Positions 6,329 to 14,175 of a stretch of DNA of 38,528 bases are shown one piece after another. The notes beneath the pieces are model-generated. The model was not told the DNA's origin. It saw only the letters and a program-made list of their open reading frames with translations, and did not search any database. The position numbers and the translations under genes are program-made. The DNA lies in NCBI GenBank assembly GCA_019114265.1, contig DXFV01000032.1, positions 1 through 38,528 of the forward strand, given 5' to 3'. This stretch comes from Anaerofilum faecale (GTDB taxonomy: Bacteria; Bacillota; Clostridia; Oscillospirales; Ruminococcaceae). Positions within the stretch are counted from its first letter, which is position 1. Every line of letters starts with the position of its first letter.

Positions 6329-7369
6329 ATGGAAACTTCGATCAAGATGACCAAGCTGGCCAAATGCGCCGGGTGCGGCGCGAAGGTGGGGGCCGGGACC
6401 CTGTCTGCCCTGCTGGGCGGGCTGCCGGTGCGGCGGGACGAGCGGCTGCTGGTGGGCTACGACACCAGCGACGACGCCTCGGTCTACCGCATCAGCGACG
6501 ACCTCGTGCTGGTGCAGACGGTGGACTTTTTCCCGCCCATCGTGGACGACCCCTACACCTTCGGCCAGATCGCGGCGGCCAACGCGCTGAGCGACATTTT
6601 CGCGATGGGCGCCGAGGCAAAGCTGGCGATGAACGTGCTGTGCGTGTCCCCCAAAATGGACGACGAGGCGGTGCGGGAGCTGCTGCGCGGCGGCTATGAG
6701 AAGGCGTATGAGGCGGGCGCGATCATCACCGGCGGGCACACCATCCAGTCGGAGGAGCCGAAATACGGGCTGTCGGTGTCCGGCTTTGCCCACCCCGACC
6801 GCTTTCTGCGCAACTGCTCGGCACAGCCGGGCGACGTGCTGCTCCTCACGAAGCCTCTGGGCATCGGCGTGACCACCACCGCGGCCCGCGCCGGCCTGGC
6901 CGACCCCGACGCCTACCGGCAGGCGGTGGAGTGGATGCGCACCCTGAACAAAGCCGCGCGGGACATCATGATGCGGTTCGAGGTGCACAGCTGCACCGAC
7001 GTGACCGGGTTTGCCCTGCTGGGACACGGCTGCGAGATGGCCGAGGGCAGCGGCGTGACCATCGAGCTGTACAACAGCCGCATCCCGATGCTGCCCGGCG
7101 CGCTGGAACTGGCGCGGGACGGGCTGCTGCCCGAAGGGATGTACCGCAACCGCGCCTTTGCCGAAAGCCGCGTATGGGCCGACCCGGCGCTGGAGCTGGC
7201 CGCCCAGGATCTGCTGTACGACCCGCAGACGTCGGGCGGGCTGCTGATCGCGGCGGCCCCGCAGGACGCCGAGGCCCTGCTGCGCGCGCTGAACGGCAGC
7301 ATCCCCTGCGCCGCCGCCATCGGGCAGGCGGTGCCGCGCGGCGACTGGGCGGTGGTGGTGAAGCCATGA
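6329..7369 (+). CDS. selD: Selenide, water dikinase (selenophosphate synthetase)
   Basis: Makes selenophosphate from selenide and ATP. At 346 residues it is of normal length. The catalytic loop reads KCAGCGAKV; Cys16 and Lys19 align with E. coli Cys17 and Lys20, so this is a cysteine, not selenocysteine, form. Further signatures are GYDTSDDASVY, the metal-binding TVDFFPPIVDDPYTFGQIAA, ALSDIFAMGA, ITGGHTIQSEEPKYG and the C-terminal LYDPQTSGGLLIAA. GGAGG lies 8 nt before the ATG. No selA, selB or selC is in the window, and the surroundings are the Se-cofactor gene set. Selenophosphate here therefore probably feeds molybdenum hydroxylase maturation, though a second use elsewhere in the genome cannot be excluded. 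Confidence 0.97.
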   Translation: METSIKMTKLAKCAGCGAKVGAGTLSALLGGLPVRRDERLLVGYDTSDDASVYRISDDLVLVQTVDFFPPIVDDPYTFGQIAAANALSDIFAMGAEAKLAMNVLCVSPKMDDEAVRELLRGGYEKAYEAGAIITGGHTIQSEEPKYGLSVSGFAHPDRFLRNCSAQPGDVLLLTKPLGIGVTTTAARAGLADPDAYRQAVEWMRTLNKAARDIMMRFEVHSCTDVTGFALLGHGCEMAEGSGVTIELYNSRIPMLPGALELARDGLLPEGMYRNRAFAESRVWADPALELAAQDLLYDPQTSGGLLIAAAPQDAEALLRALNGSIPCAAAIGQAVPRGDWAVVVKP

Positions 7370-8502
7370 CGCGGCTGTATCTGGACAACGCGGCCGGCAG
7401 CTTTCCCAAAGCGCCCGGCGTGGCCGAGGCGATGGCCGACTATCTGCTGCACAACGGCTGCAATCTGGGCCGCGGCAGCTACCAGACGGCGGCCGAGGCG
7501 GAGGACATCGTGCTCGACCTGCGCATCCGGCTGGGCAGGCTGCTGGGCTTTGGCGACCCGTCGCATGTGGTGCTGACCAGCGGCGTCACCGAGAGCCTGA
7601 ACCTTCTCATCCGCGGGCTGCTGGGGCCGGGCGACCACTGCATCGTGTCCGGCTTTGAACACAACGCCGTCATGCGCCCTCTACTGCGCACCGGCGCGGA
7701 GTGGACGGCGGCACAGCTGGACGAAAGCGGACATTTTGCGCATCCCGAGGCGCTGTTCCGGCCGAACACCAAGCTGGTGGTGATGACCCACGCCTCCAAC
7801 GTGTTCGGCAACCGGCTGCCGCTGGAGGAGATGGGGCGTCTGTGTCGGGAGCGGGGGATTCCGTTCGCGGTGGACTGCGCCCAGACTGCCGGGCATCTGC
7901 CAGTGGATATGGAGCAGCTTTGCGCGGATGCGCTCTGTTTTGCGGGGCACAAAGGGCTGCTTGGCCCGGCCGGGACCGGCGGCGTGCTGCTGCGGCGGGA
8001 GCTGGCACGGCGCCTTCCCCCGCTGATCGAGGGGGGCACCGGCAGCGCCAGCGACCGCATGGAGACCCCCGATTTCATGCCCGACAAGTTCGAGGCCGGC
8101 ACCCGCAACATTCCCGGCCTGTGGGGGCTGCACGCCGCGCTGGGCTTTCTGGAAGCGAACGTCCCCGCCGCCATCGCACAGCAGGAGACTGTGCTGCGCC
8201 GGGCGTTTCTGGACGGGCTGGCGCAGATCCCGGGCGTGCATGCGGTGTGCGCGCCCGGCGTGGGGCAGACCGGCGTGGTGTCGGTGGTGTTTGAACGGCT
8301 GGACCAGGCGGAAGCTGCCTGGCAGCTGGAGGAACAACACGGCATCCAGACCCGCTGCGGGCTGCACTGCGCCCCGCTGGCACACCGCACGATGGGCACC
8401 TTTCCGGAAGGTACCGTGCGCTTTTCGTTCGGGATCTTCAACACGGCGGCCGAGATCGGCCGTGCACTGGAGGCGATCGCGGCGGTATGCCGCACGGCAT
8501 AA
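7366..8502 (+). CDS. Cysteine desulfurase-like aminotransferase class V (EF2568 family)
   Basis: A 378-residue PLP enzyme of the class V fold. The start RLYLDNAAGSFPKAPGV is typical, the PLP lysine is Lys196 in CFAGHKGLLGPAGTGG, and the likely active-site cysteine is Cys335 in TRCGLHCAPLAHRTMGTF. These features match the EF2568 subgroup that travels with yqeB, yqeC and orphan selD. The probable reaction is release of sulfur from cysteine or selenium from selenocysteine, either to supply SelD or to sulfurate molybdenum cofactor. Which of these applies is not visible. It overlaps the selD stop (ATGA), so it is translationally coupled to selenophosphate synthesis. It is distinct from IscS/NifS, lacking the long mobile cysteine loop typical of those. 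Confidence 0.92.
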   Translation: MTRLYLDNAAGSFPKAPGVAEAMADYLLHNGCNLGRGSYQTAAEAEDIVLDLRIRLGRLLGFGDPSHVVLTSGVTESLNLLIRGLLGPGDHCIVSGFEHNAVMRPLLRTGAEWTAAQLDESGHFAHPEALFRPNTKLVVMTHASNVFGNRLPLEEMGRLCRERGIPFAVDCAQTAGHLPVDMEQLCADALCFAGHKGLLGPAGTGGVLLRRELARRLPPLIEGGTGSASDRMETPDFMPDKFEAGTRNIPGLWGLHAALGFLEANVPAAIAQQETVLRRAFLDGLAQIPGVHAVCAPGVGQTGVVSVVFERLDQAEAAWQLEEQHGIQTRCGLHCAPLAHRTMGTFPEGTVRFSFGIFNTAAEIGRALEAIAAVCRTA

Positions 8503-8524
8503 ACATCAACGAGGAGGAATTGGT

Positions 8525-9583
8525 TTGAAAAAGTATCTGGGCATCGTTCTCACCGGCTGCGCCGTGGGCGCGGCCGCGGTGGTGCTGACCCTGCTGGGCA
8601 ATCCCGGCAATATGGGGTTCTGCATCGCCTGTTTTTTGCGCGACATCGCAGGCGCCGCCAAGCTGCACAGCGCGGCGGTGGTGCAGTATCTGCGGCCGGA
8701 GATCGTTGGGCTTGTCATCGGCGCGATGATCGCGGCGGTGGCGGCAAAAGAATTCAAGCCGCGCGGGGGCAGCGCCCCGGCCACCCGCTTTGCGCTGGGC
8801 GCGGCCGTGATGGTGGGCGCGCTGATGTTCCTGGGCTGCCCGCTGCGCATGGTGCTGCGCATCGGCGGCGGCGACCTGAACGCGGTGGTGGGCCTTGTGG
8901 GCTTTGCGGCCGGCATCCTGTGCGGCGTATTTGCGCTGAACCGCGGTTTTTCTCTGAAGCGCGCCTATTCGCTGGGCAAGGCCGAGGGCAGTGTGCTGCC
9001 GGTGGGACTGGCGCTGCTGTTCGTTTTGTGGCTGGTGCAGCCGGGCCTGTTCGCCTTCAGCGAGAGCGGCCCGGGCTCGATGGCGGCCCCGGTGCTGGCC
9101 GCGCTGGCTGCCGGGCTTCTGGTGGGCGTGCTGGCACAGCGCACCCGCCTGTGCATGGTGGGCGGCATCCGTGACGCGGTGCTGTTCCGCGACTTCTACC
9201 TGCTTGCCGGTTTCGCCGCCATTCTGGCGGTGACGCTGGTGGGCAACGCCGCGGCCGGCAGGCTGCTGTTCGGCTTTGCGGGGCAGCCGGTGGCCCACAC
9301 CGACGGTGTGTGGAACTTTTTGGGCATGGCTCTGGTGGGCTGGGGCAGCGTGCTGCTGGGCGGCTGCCCGCTGCGGCAGCTGATCCTCACCGGCGAGGGC
9401 AACACCGATTCCGGCATCACGGTGCTGGGCATGATCGTGGGCGCGGCCGTCTGCCACAACTTCGGCCTGGCCTCCTCCGCCGACGGCCCCACTCTGGCCG
9501 GCAAGATCGCGGTGGGCATCGGCTTTGCCGTTGTGGCCGTCATTACCGTTACCAATCTTCAGAAACGAGGTGCTGCAAAATGA
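8525..9583 (+). CDS. yedE: YedE-family putative selenium transporter
   Basis: A 352-residue polytopic membrane protein of the YedE/YeeE sulfur-transport superfamily, proposed from genome association to import selenium compounds for SelD. Conserved cysteines are visible in GFCIACFLRD (Cys33, Cys36), LGCPLRM (Cys105), TRLCMVGGIRD (Cys210) and GGCPLRQ (Cys281). The duplicated GCPLR and C-x2-GGIRD-type motifs indicate two homologous halves. The start is TTG at 8525, 7 nt after GAGGAGG; no ATG fits. There are 22 nt between it and the desulfurase gene, and the stop overlaps yedF (ATGA). The selenium role is family inference; thiosulfate transport is the known activity of the related YeeE/TsuA branch. 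Confidence 0.9.
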   Translation: MKKYLGIVLTGCAVGAAAVVLTLLGNPGNMGFCIACFLRDIAGAAKLHSAAVVQYLRPEIVGLVIGAMIAAVAAKEFKPRGGSAPATRFALGAAVMVGALMFLGCPLRMVLRIGGGDLNAVVGLVGFAAGILCGVFALNRGFSLKRAYSLGKAEGSVLPVGLALLFVLWLVQPGLFAFSESGPGSMAAPVLAALAAGLLVGVLAQRTRLCMVGGIRDAVLFRDFYLLAGFAAILAVTLVGNAAAGRLLFGFAGQPVAHTDGVWNFLGMALVGWGSVLLGGCPLRQLILTGEGNTDSGITVLGMIVGAAVCHNFGLASSADGPTLAGKIAVGIGFAVVAVITVTNLQKRGAAK

Positions 9584-9792
9584 ATCTTCCCGTGATCGAC
9601 GCCCGCGGCCTGGCCTGCCCCGAACCCGTTGTTCTGACCCAGCAGGCCCATCGCCAGCACAAACAGTTCGCCGTTCTGGTGGACAACAAGGTGGCCGTGC
9701 AGAACATCGCCCGCTTTTGCCAGAACCGCGGTCTGGCGCTGACGGTGACCGAGGAAAACGGCGAGTACCGGCTGGAAATCGCCGCCAAGTGA
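9580..9792 (+). CDS. yedF: TusA/SirA-like protein, N-terminal YedF type
   Basis: A 70-residue sulfur- or selenium-carrier protein of the TusA fold. The motif DARGLACPEPVV carries the sulfur-carrier cysteine Cys13 in a CPxP context, followed by the expected beta-alpha-beta pattern. Full selenium-associated YedF proteins of Firmicutes usually add a C-terminal DsrE-like domain; this gene stops after the TusA-like domain. The next gene is a separate small protein, and no DsrE-like ORF follows. The start overlaps the yedE stop (ATGA). It probably accepts persulfide or perselenide from the desulfurase homologue or hands selenium to SelD. Partners are inferred from the operon. Confidence 0.88.
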   Translation: MNLPVIDARGLACPEPVVLTQQAHRQHKQFAVLVDNKVAVQNIARFCQNRGLALTVTEENGEYRLEIAAK

Positions 9793-9802
9793 GGCGATGG
9801 GG

Positions 9803-10036
9803 ATGCAGGAATACATCGCCACCTTCCACACCCATTTCGGAGCCAGCCAGTTCGCGCGGGCGCTGAAAGCGGACGGCATCCGCCACCGCATGATGCCGGT
9901 GCCGCGCGCGCTCTCCTCCAGCTGCGGCACCTGTGTGCGGCTGTGGTGTGAGGACGCCGCTTCCCTGCCCCGCGAGGAGGAACAGGAAGGACTGTACCGA
10001 GTGGAGGGCAGCAGCTATCTGCCGGTGGAAGTGTGA
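9803..10036 (+). CDS. DUF3343 (putative Se/S carrier-like) small protein
   Basis: A 77-residue protein of the DUF3343 family, small proteins that co-occur with selD and yedF. The N-terminus MQEYIATFHTHFGASQFARA is followed by MPVPRALSSSCGTCVRLW, whose CGTC pair is the likely functional site. Two starts are possible: ATG 9797 and ATG 9803. I prefer 9803 because GAGG ends 8 nt upstream, against 2 nt for 9797. It is the last gene of the operon and is followed by the terminator at 10049. No catalytic function is known; selenium or sulfur carriage is proposed for the family. Confidence 0.83.
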   Translation: MQEYIATFHTHFGASQFARALKADGIRHRMMPVPRALSSSCGTCVRLWCEDAASLPREEEQEGLYRVEGSSYLPVEV

Positions 10037-10048
10037 TAGAACAAAAAA

Positions 10049-10096
10049 GCCCGGACGCTCCGCTGGGATGGCGGGTTGTCCGGGTGTTTTGCTCTG
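10049..10096 (+). terminator. Terminator of the selenium/molybdenum operon
   Basis: GCCCGGAC (10049-10056) pairs with GTCCGGGT (10078-10085) and is followed by the U-rich tail GTTTTGCTCTGTTTTG. It lies 12 nt after the DUF3343 stop on the plus strand. Confidence 0.8.
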
Positions 10097-10167
10097 TTTT
10101 GCCTGTCAAAAAGGCGGCCTGCGCTGTGAACATGCGGGGCGTCTCCGGCTGTTCAGCAGGCGATCGT

Positions 10168-10304
10168 CTTTGTGCGGCGGGGCAGCTTCGACCTCATCCG
10201 CCCCGCTCGAACGGCTGCACCGCCGGTTTTTGCCAAAGGCTTCCTCTTGGGGGGAAATCTTTTGCGCTGCGCAAACCATCCCGGTTTCGGCAAGCTGAGG
10301 CGCC
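10168..10304. repeat. Dispersed intergenic repeat, copy 1 (short form)
   Basis: About 137 nt between convergent genes shares long near-identical blocks with 20299-20504. Both begin CTTTGTGCGG, continue GGGGCAGCTTCGACCTCATC and GCCCCGCTC, then CGAACGGC, TTTTGCCAAAGGCTTCC and the end block CAAGCTGA. This copy lacks the roughly 40-nt palindromic module of the other. The open frames across it on both strands are products of the repeat and are not called as genes. A half-copy of the end block (CGCTGTGAACATGCGGGGCG) lies just upstream, at about 10121-10141. Confidence 0.75.
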
Positions 10305-10335
10305 CCGCGCTGTGAACACGCGGGGCGCCTTTTTC
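10298..10335 (+). terminator. Strong hairpin terminator after repeat copy 1
   Basis: A perfect 12-bp stem, AGGCGCCCCGCG (10298-10309) with its complement (10319-10330), a 9-nt loop and a following TTTTCTG. The U tract fits plus-strand termination. It lies 28 nt before the end of the convergent 10359-12044 gene, where it may also block read-through into the antisense of that gene. Confidence 0.75.
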
Positions 10336-10358
10336 TGTTTCTATGCTTTGTTTTCCGC

Positions 10359-12044
10359 TCAGATATACCGCACTTCGCTCTCCAGCACGGTGTGGCCCTT
10401 CTTCACCTGGTAGCGGATGGCCGGGATCTCGGTGGATTCGCACAGCACGTTGGTGTTGGGGTTGGCTCCCACCATACAGCCCTCGCCTTCGCCGCGCACC
10501 TCGCAGCCGCCCTTCGCACAGCGCACGCGGGCAAAGCCCTGGCCAGCTTCCTGGATGCAGCCTTCGCCGAACTTGGGCACCGCGAAACCACACTCCCAGG
10601 CCTCGCAGTCCACTTCGCTGTCGATCTCGTGGCGGCGGAGATGGCCTTCGGCGGTGGGGATGACGGTGGTGGTCACCCAGACGCCCGGCAGCGGGTTCCA
10701 GCGGCTGACCACGCGGTCGTTTTCCACCTTGTATTCCTCGCTCCAGCGGCGCACATACACATAGCTGCTGCCCGCCGGCACAAAGGCCAGCATGCTGTCC
10801 GGCGCGTTCTCGTTGATGGCCAGCTGGCTGTGGGCGCAGGAGAAGCCGAACTTGGTGGAATAGGCAAACTTGGCGTATTTCTCGGCCACATGTCCGTGGC
10901 CCAGATGCTCGCAGACGCCCGCGGGATAGGCCACCGTGTCGTCGGCATAGCGGCGCACCAGCATGTCCGCGCGCAGGATGGGGCGGGCGGCGGGCATTTC
11001 GGGCAGGTCGGCCGGCTCCAGCTGCCAGAAGGGATGGTCGTCCGGCAGCTCGAGGATCAGCAGGCTCTTCATGCCCCAGTAGGGGGAGCCGGGCGCGTTG
11101 TACCGCTCGGCCATCGTGAGGTTGGGATAGGCATAGCCGATGGTCAGCACGCCGTCGCGGTCGGTCATCTTCTGCGCGCCCCACCACTCCAGATGACGGC
11201 TCAGCACGCCTTTCACCACATCGGCCGGGATGCCGGTGCAGCCCGCCACCATATAGGCGGCCCAGAACGCGCCCTGGCCAAAGCGGTAGGCCAGGCTGCG
11301 GCCGTAGGGCAGCGCCGCGCCGCTCTTGTCGAACCAGTAGAGGAAGTCGTGGGCGAACACCTCGGCGCGCTCCACAAAGCGGGCGCAGCGGTCGGGGTCT
11401 TCGTCCTTCATGGCGATCGAGTAGAGCAGGCCGTAGTAGTGCATGGCGAAGGAGATGTAGTAGTCCTTCTGGCAGGAGGCGCCGTCCTGGTACCAGCCGT
11501 CGCCCAGATAGTAGGACTCCACCTTCGCAAGACCGGCGGCCATGTTCTCGGCGTCGTACTTCATGCCGTGCTTTTTCAGCGCGACGTTCACCAGGATCAT
11601 GAAGAACTGCCAGTTGCAGTCGGGGATGAAATACTCGTTGATGGCATACAGCCAGTTGGCCAGGTTTTCCTTGTCCTTCTGCGCCAGCGGCTCCCACAGC
11701 ACCTGGGGCGTGAAGATCATGCCGCAGGCGATCGCCGCCATCTCCACAAAGCGCTGGTCGTAGTCGTGGAAGCCGCCCCAGTATTCGGGATGGGCGGGGT
11801 CGGACCCGTGGGCCAGGCCTTCGCGGTAGACACGGGCGAATTCATCGTCCCGGCCGCCGCCCGCCCAATAGGGCACCAGCGCCCACAGCGGGCGGGAAAA
11901 TCCCTCCATGCCGATGGTGCGGCGGTCGTAGGTGGTGCCGGTGTCGCCCACTTCCAGCAGGGCGCAGCCGGGGGTGTAGAGCGGGCGGATGGGGTCCAGC
12001 AGGCGGTACATCCAGTCGATATAATCCTGTTTCGATTTCAGCAT
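10359..12044 (-). CDS. DUF2264 family protein, probable glycan-active enzyme
   Basis: A 561-residue protein without a signal peptide or membrane segment, so cytoplasmic. The N-terminus (YDRRTIGMEGFSRPLWAL, then YWGGFHDYDQRFVEMAAIA) and the tryptophan/tyrosine-rich alpha-helical first half (NWLYAINEYFIPDCNWQFFM, GDGWYQDGASCQKDYYISF) are characteristic of DUF2264, an (alpha/alpha)-barrel-type family. A beta-rich C-terminal part follows from about residue 400. I recall that members have been placed in a CAZy family with beta-glucuronidase activity (GH154), but I cannot confirm this. It starts 15 nt after the GH88 stop, with AAGGAGAG 8 nt before the ATG, and is the last gene of the transporter operon. 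It probably trims oligosaccharides that the ABC system imports. The substrate is unknown. Confidence 0.85.
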   Translation of the reverse strand: MLKSKQDYIDWMYRLLDPIRPLYTPGCALLEVGDTGTTYDRRTIGMEGFSRPLWALVPYWAGGGRDDEFARVYREGLAHGSDPAHPEYWGGFHDYDQRFVEMAAIACGMIFTPQVLWEPLAQKDKENLANWLYAINEYFIPDCNWQFFMILVNVALKKHGMKYDAENMAAGLAKVESYYLGDGWYQDGASCQKDYYISFAMHYYGLLYSIAMKDEDPDRCARFVERAEVFAHDFLYWFDKSGAALPYGRSLAYRFGQGAFWAAYMVAGCTGIPADVVKGVLSRHLEWWGAQKMTDRDGVLTIGYAYPNLTMAERYNAPGSPYWGMKSLLILELPDDHPFWQLEPADLPEMPAARPILRADMLVRRYADDTVAYPAGVCEHLGHGHVAEKYAKFAYSTKFGFSCAHSQLAINENAPDSMLAFVPAGSSYVYVRRWSEEYKVENDRVVSRWNPLPGVWVTTTVIPTAEGHLRRHEIDSEVDCEAWECGFAVPKFGEGCIQEAGQGFARVRCAKGGCEVRGEGEGCMVGANPNTNVLCESTEIPAIRYQVKKGHTVLESEVRYI

Positions 12045-12059
12045 AGCCGGTCTCTCCTT

Positions 12060-13223
12060 TTACCAGTACAGCTCCCAGTCCTTGACAAAGCGGGTGAGGG
12101 CTTCCATGTAGAAATAGTCGCCCCAGGACACGCACTCGTCCACACCCTCGGGGGTGCAGGTGTTGTAGGGGCTCTTTTTGCTGTAGGTGCCGTGGCGCAC
12201 GATGCCGATGCCGTCGGGGCCTTCCTGCACGGCGTAGTGGTCGGCCAGGCTCTTCAGCATCTGGGCCGCCAGCTTGCGCCAGGCAGCGGCCTCTTCCTCG
12301 CCCACATACTTGGCCGCTTCCAGCAGGCCGCAGGCCACGATGGAGGCGGAGGAGGAATCGCGGGGCTCCTCGGTGCCGCTGGTGAAGGTCATATCCCAGT
12401 AGGGGATCAGGTCTTCGGGCAGGCGCTCGAGGTAGTAGGCCAGCACCCGGCGGAAGGCGTCGAGGTACTCGGGCTTTTTGGTGTAGCGGTAGCTGATGGC
12501 TGTGCCGTAGACGCCCCACGCCTGGCCGCGCGCCCAGCAGGAGTCGTCCTTATAGCCCTGGCAGGTGGCGCCGTGGCTGGGACCGCCGGTGACCGGGTCC
12601 ATGAAGAAGGTGTGGTAGGTGGAGCCGTCGGGACGGATGGAGTTTTTCAGGCAGGTGGCCACATGGCGGTGCGCGATATTGGCGTATTTCTCGTCGCCGG
12701 TGACCTCGGTGGCCCAGTAGAGCAGCGGCACGTTCAGCAGGCAGTCGATGATATAGCGATAGTTGTCCTTCGCGCCCAGGGTGCCCCACGCCTGGATGAA
12801 CTCGCCCTTCTCGTGGAAGCGGCTGATAAGCTGGTCGGCGGCCAGGATGGCGGCGTCGCGCCCCTTTTCGCTGCCCACCAGCTTCCAGGCGGCCACGCAG
12901 GACGGGCTGTACAGGAAGCCCATGTCGTGGTGGTCCACCTCGATGTGGTTGCGGATGCGGTGGTCGAAGCTGTCCACCAGCGTGAGCGCGGTGTTCTTGA
13001 AGCAGTCCTCGCCGGTGCGCTCCCAGGCCAGCCACACCTCGCCCGGCCAGAAGCCGCAGGTCCACTGGTCGTTCTCGCAGGGGGGATAGATGTCGTTCAC
13101 GCTGGAGTGATTCTGGCAGTTGCTGGTGAACAGCGGCAGGTTCTGCCGCACGATCTTCACCGCCGTGTCCAGCGCCGCGCCTGCTTCGGCCGCGGTGATG
13201 GTGGGATTGGGGAAGGTTTTCAT
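12060..13223 (-). CDS. Glycoside hydrolase family 88 unsaturated glucuronyl hydrolase
   Basis: A 387-residue cytoplasmic enzyme predicted to remove the 4,5-unsaturated uronic acid from oligosaccharides made by polysaccharide lyases. Family landmarks are WTCGFWPGEVWLAWE, HHDMGFLYSPS with Asp100, YRYIIDCLLNVPLLYWA with Asp160, DDSCWARGQAWGVYG and RDSSSASIVACGLLEAA. Asp100 and Asp160 correspond to the two functional aspartates (88 and 149) of Bacillus UGL. I start it at the ATG 13223 because AAGGAGAG precedes it; the frame extends further upstream but with no ribosome site. GH88 substrates include glycosaminoglycan, gellan and xanthan fragments. No lyase gene is in the window, so the target glycan is open. 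The related GH105 is a less likely alternative. Confidence 0.93.
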   Translation of the reverse strand: MKTFPNPTITAAEAGAALDTAVKIVRQNLPLFTSNCQNHSSVNDIYPPCENDQWTCGFWPGEVWLAWERTGEDCFKNTALTLVDSFDHRIRNHIEVDHHDMGFLYSPSCVAAWKLVGSEKGRDAAILAADQLISRFHEKGEFIQAWGTLGAKDNYRYIIDCLLNVPLLYWATEVTGDEKYANIAHRHVATCLKNSIRPDGSTYHTFFMDPVTGGPSHGATCQGYKDDSCWARGQAWGVYGTAISYRYTKKPEYLDAFRRVLAYYLERLPEDLIPYWDMTFTSGTEEPRDSSSASIVACGLLEAAKYVGEEEAAAWRKLAAQMLKSLADHYAVQEGPDGIGIVRHGTYSKKSPYNTCTPEGVDECVSWGDYFYMEALTRFVKDWELYW

Positions 13224-13274
13224 CGGAAATCTCTCCTTATTTATAATATGGAGCCGGAAATTCCGGCCGGAATG

Positions 13275-13314
13275 CAGAAAATGCAGGGCACGGGCAAATA
13301 CGCCCGCACCCTGC
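13275..13314 (-). terminator. Intercistronic hairpin between permease and GH88 genes
   Basis: On the minus strand, GCAGGGTGCGGGC and GCCCGTGCCCTGC (13283-13314) form a 13-bp stem with two G-U pairs and a 5-6-nt loop, followed by ATTTTCTGC. It lies 9 nt after the permease stop. The U tail is short, so it probably attenuates transcription or protects the 3' end rather than fully terminating. A small palindrome, GCCGGAA-A-TTCCGGC (13253-13267), follows before GH88. Confidence 0.6.
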
Positions 13315-13323
13315 AAGGGAGGA

Positions 13324-14160
13324 TCAGCCCTTCAAACCGGAAGAGGCAACGCCCTGCACGAAGTATTTCTGCAACGCAAGGAATACAATCAGCACCGGGA
13401 TCAGCGAGACAACGCTGGCTGCCATGATCAGGTTGTAGTCGCTGGAGTACTGGGTAATGAACATACGCAGGCCCAGCTGGATGGTTTTCAGATCGGTGGA
13501 GTTCAGGTAGATCAGGGGTCCGAGGAAGTCGTTCCAGGTGGTCACGAAGGTGAAGATGACCAGCGTGGAGATGGCCGGCAGGCTGAGCGGCAGCATGATG
13601 CGGCGGTAGATGCCGTACTCGCTGAGGCCGTCGATGCGGGCGGCTTCACACAGCTCGTCGGGGATGCCCTCGTAGAACTGCTTCATCAGGAACACGCCGA
13701 AGGCGCTGAACGCCTGCAGGCAGATGATGGCCAGATGGGTGTTGTTCAGATGGAACTCACGCATCATCATGAACTGGGGAACCATGTAGGCCTGCCAGGG
13801 CACCGCGATGGTGCCGATGTAGCCCAGGAACAGGATGTTGCGGCCCTTGAAGCGCAGCTTGGAGAAGGCGTACGCCGCAAAGCTGGAGGTGAGCACCTGC
13901 AGGAAGGTGACGATGATAGTCAGCTTGAAGGTGTTCAGAACGAAGGTGGCCATCGGGATCTTGGTCCAGATGGTTTTGTAGTTTTCCCAATGGAAGGTTT
14001 CGGGGATCCACTTCATCGGAAAGGCGAATACGTCCTTGTTCAGCTTCAGAGAAGCCGACAGCATCCACACAAAGGGAACCAGCATGGTGAATGCCAGCAG
14101 GATCAGCAGCGCATAGATGATCACCTTGCCAACGATGGAGGATTTCTTTGTTGTTACCAT
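13324..14160 (-). CDS. Carbohydrate ABC transporter permease (MalG type)
   Basis: A 278-residue inner-membrane permease of the CUT1 sugar family with six predicted membrane spans; the first is about residues 10-30. The ATPase-docking EAA loop is seen in DELCEAARIDGLSEYGIYRR followed by IMLPLSLP. The N-terminal MLVPFVWMLSASLK and the segment WNDFLGPLIYLNS are also typical. AAGGAGG precedes the ATG, which is 15 nt after the stop of the partner permease. It would form the translocation pore with the 14176-15117 product. The sugar is unknown. No ATPase gene is in the operon, so a shared MsmK/UgpC-type ATPase elsewhere must serve it. Confidence 0.95.
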   Translation of the reverse strand: MVTTKKSSIVGKVIIYALLILLAFTMLVPFVWMLSASLKLNKDVFAFPMKWIPETFHWENYKTIWTKIPMATFVLNTFKLTIIVTFLQVLTSSFAAYAFSKLRFKGRNILFLGYIGTIAVPWQAYMVPQFMMMREFHLNNTHLAIICLQAFSAFGVFLMKQFYEGIPDELCEAARIDGLSEYGIYRRIMLPLSLPAISTLVIFTFVTTWNDFLGPLIYLNSTDLKTIQLGLRMFITQYSSDYNLIMAASVVSLIPVLIVFLALQKYFVQGVASSGLKG

Positions 14161-14175
14161 AGCGCGTTTTCCTCC

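Noticed and set aside
5342..9583. In-frame TGA as selenocysteine codons in the selenium operon
   Set aside because: Each TGA is the stop in an ATGA overlap or is followed by a new ribosome site and start. SelD has Cys at the active site, and no downstream coding continues in frame.
10392..13427. A 1011-codon plus-strand frame opposite DUF2264 and GH88
   Set aside because: It crosses the start and stop of two well-supported genes and an intercistronic hairpin; the composition is that of an antisense shadow.
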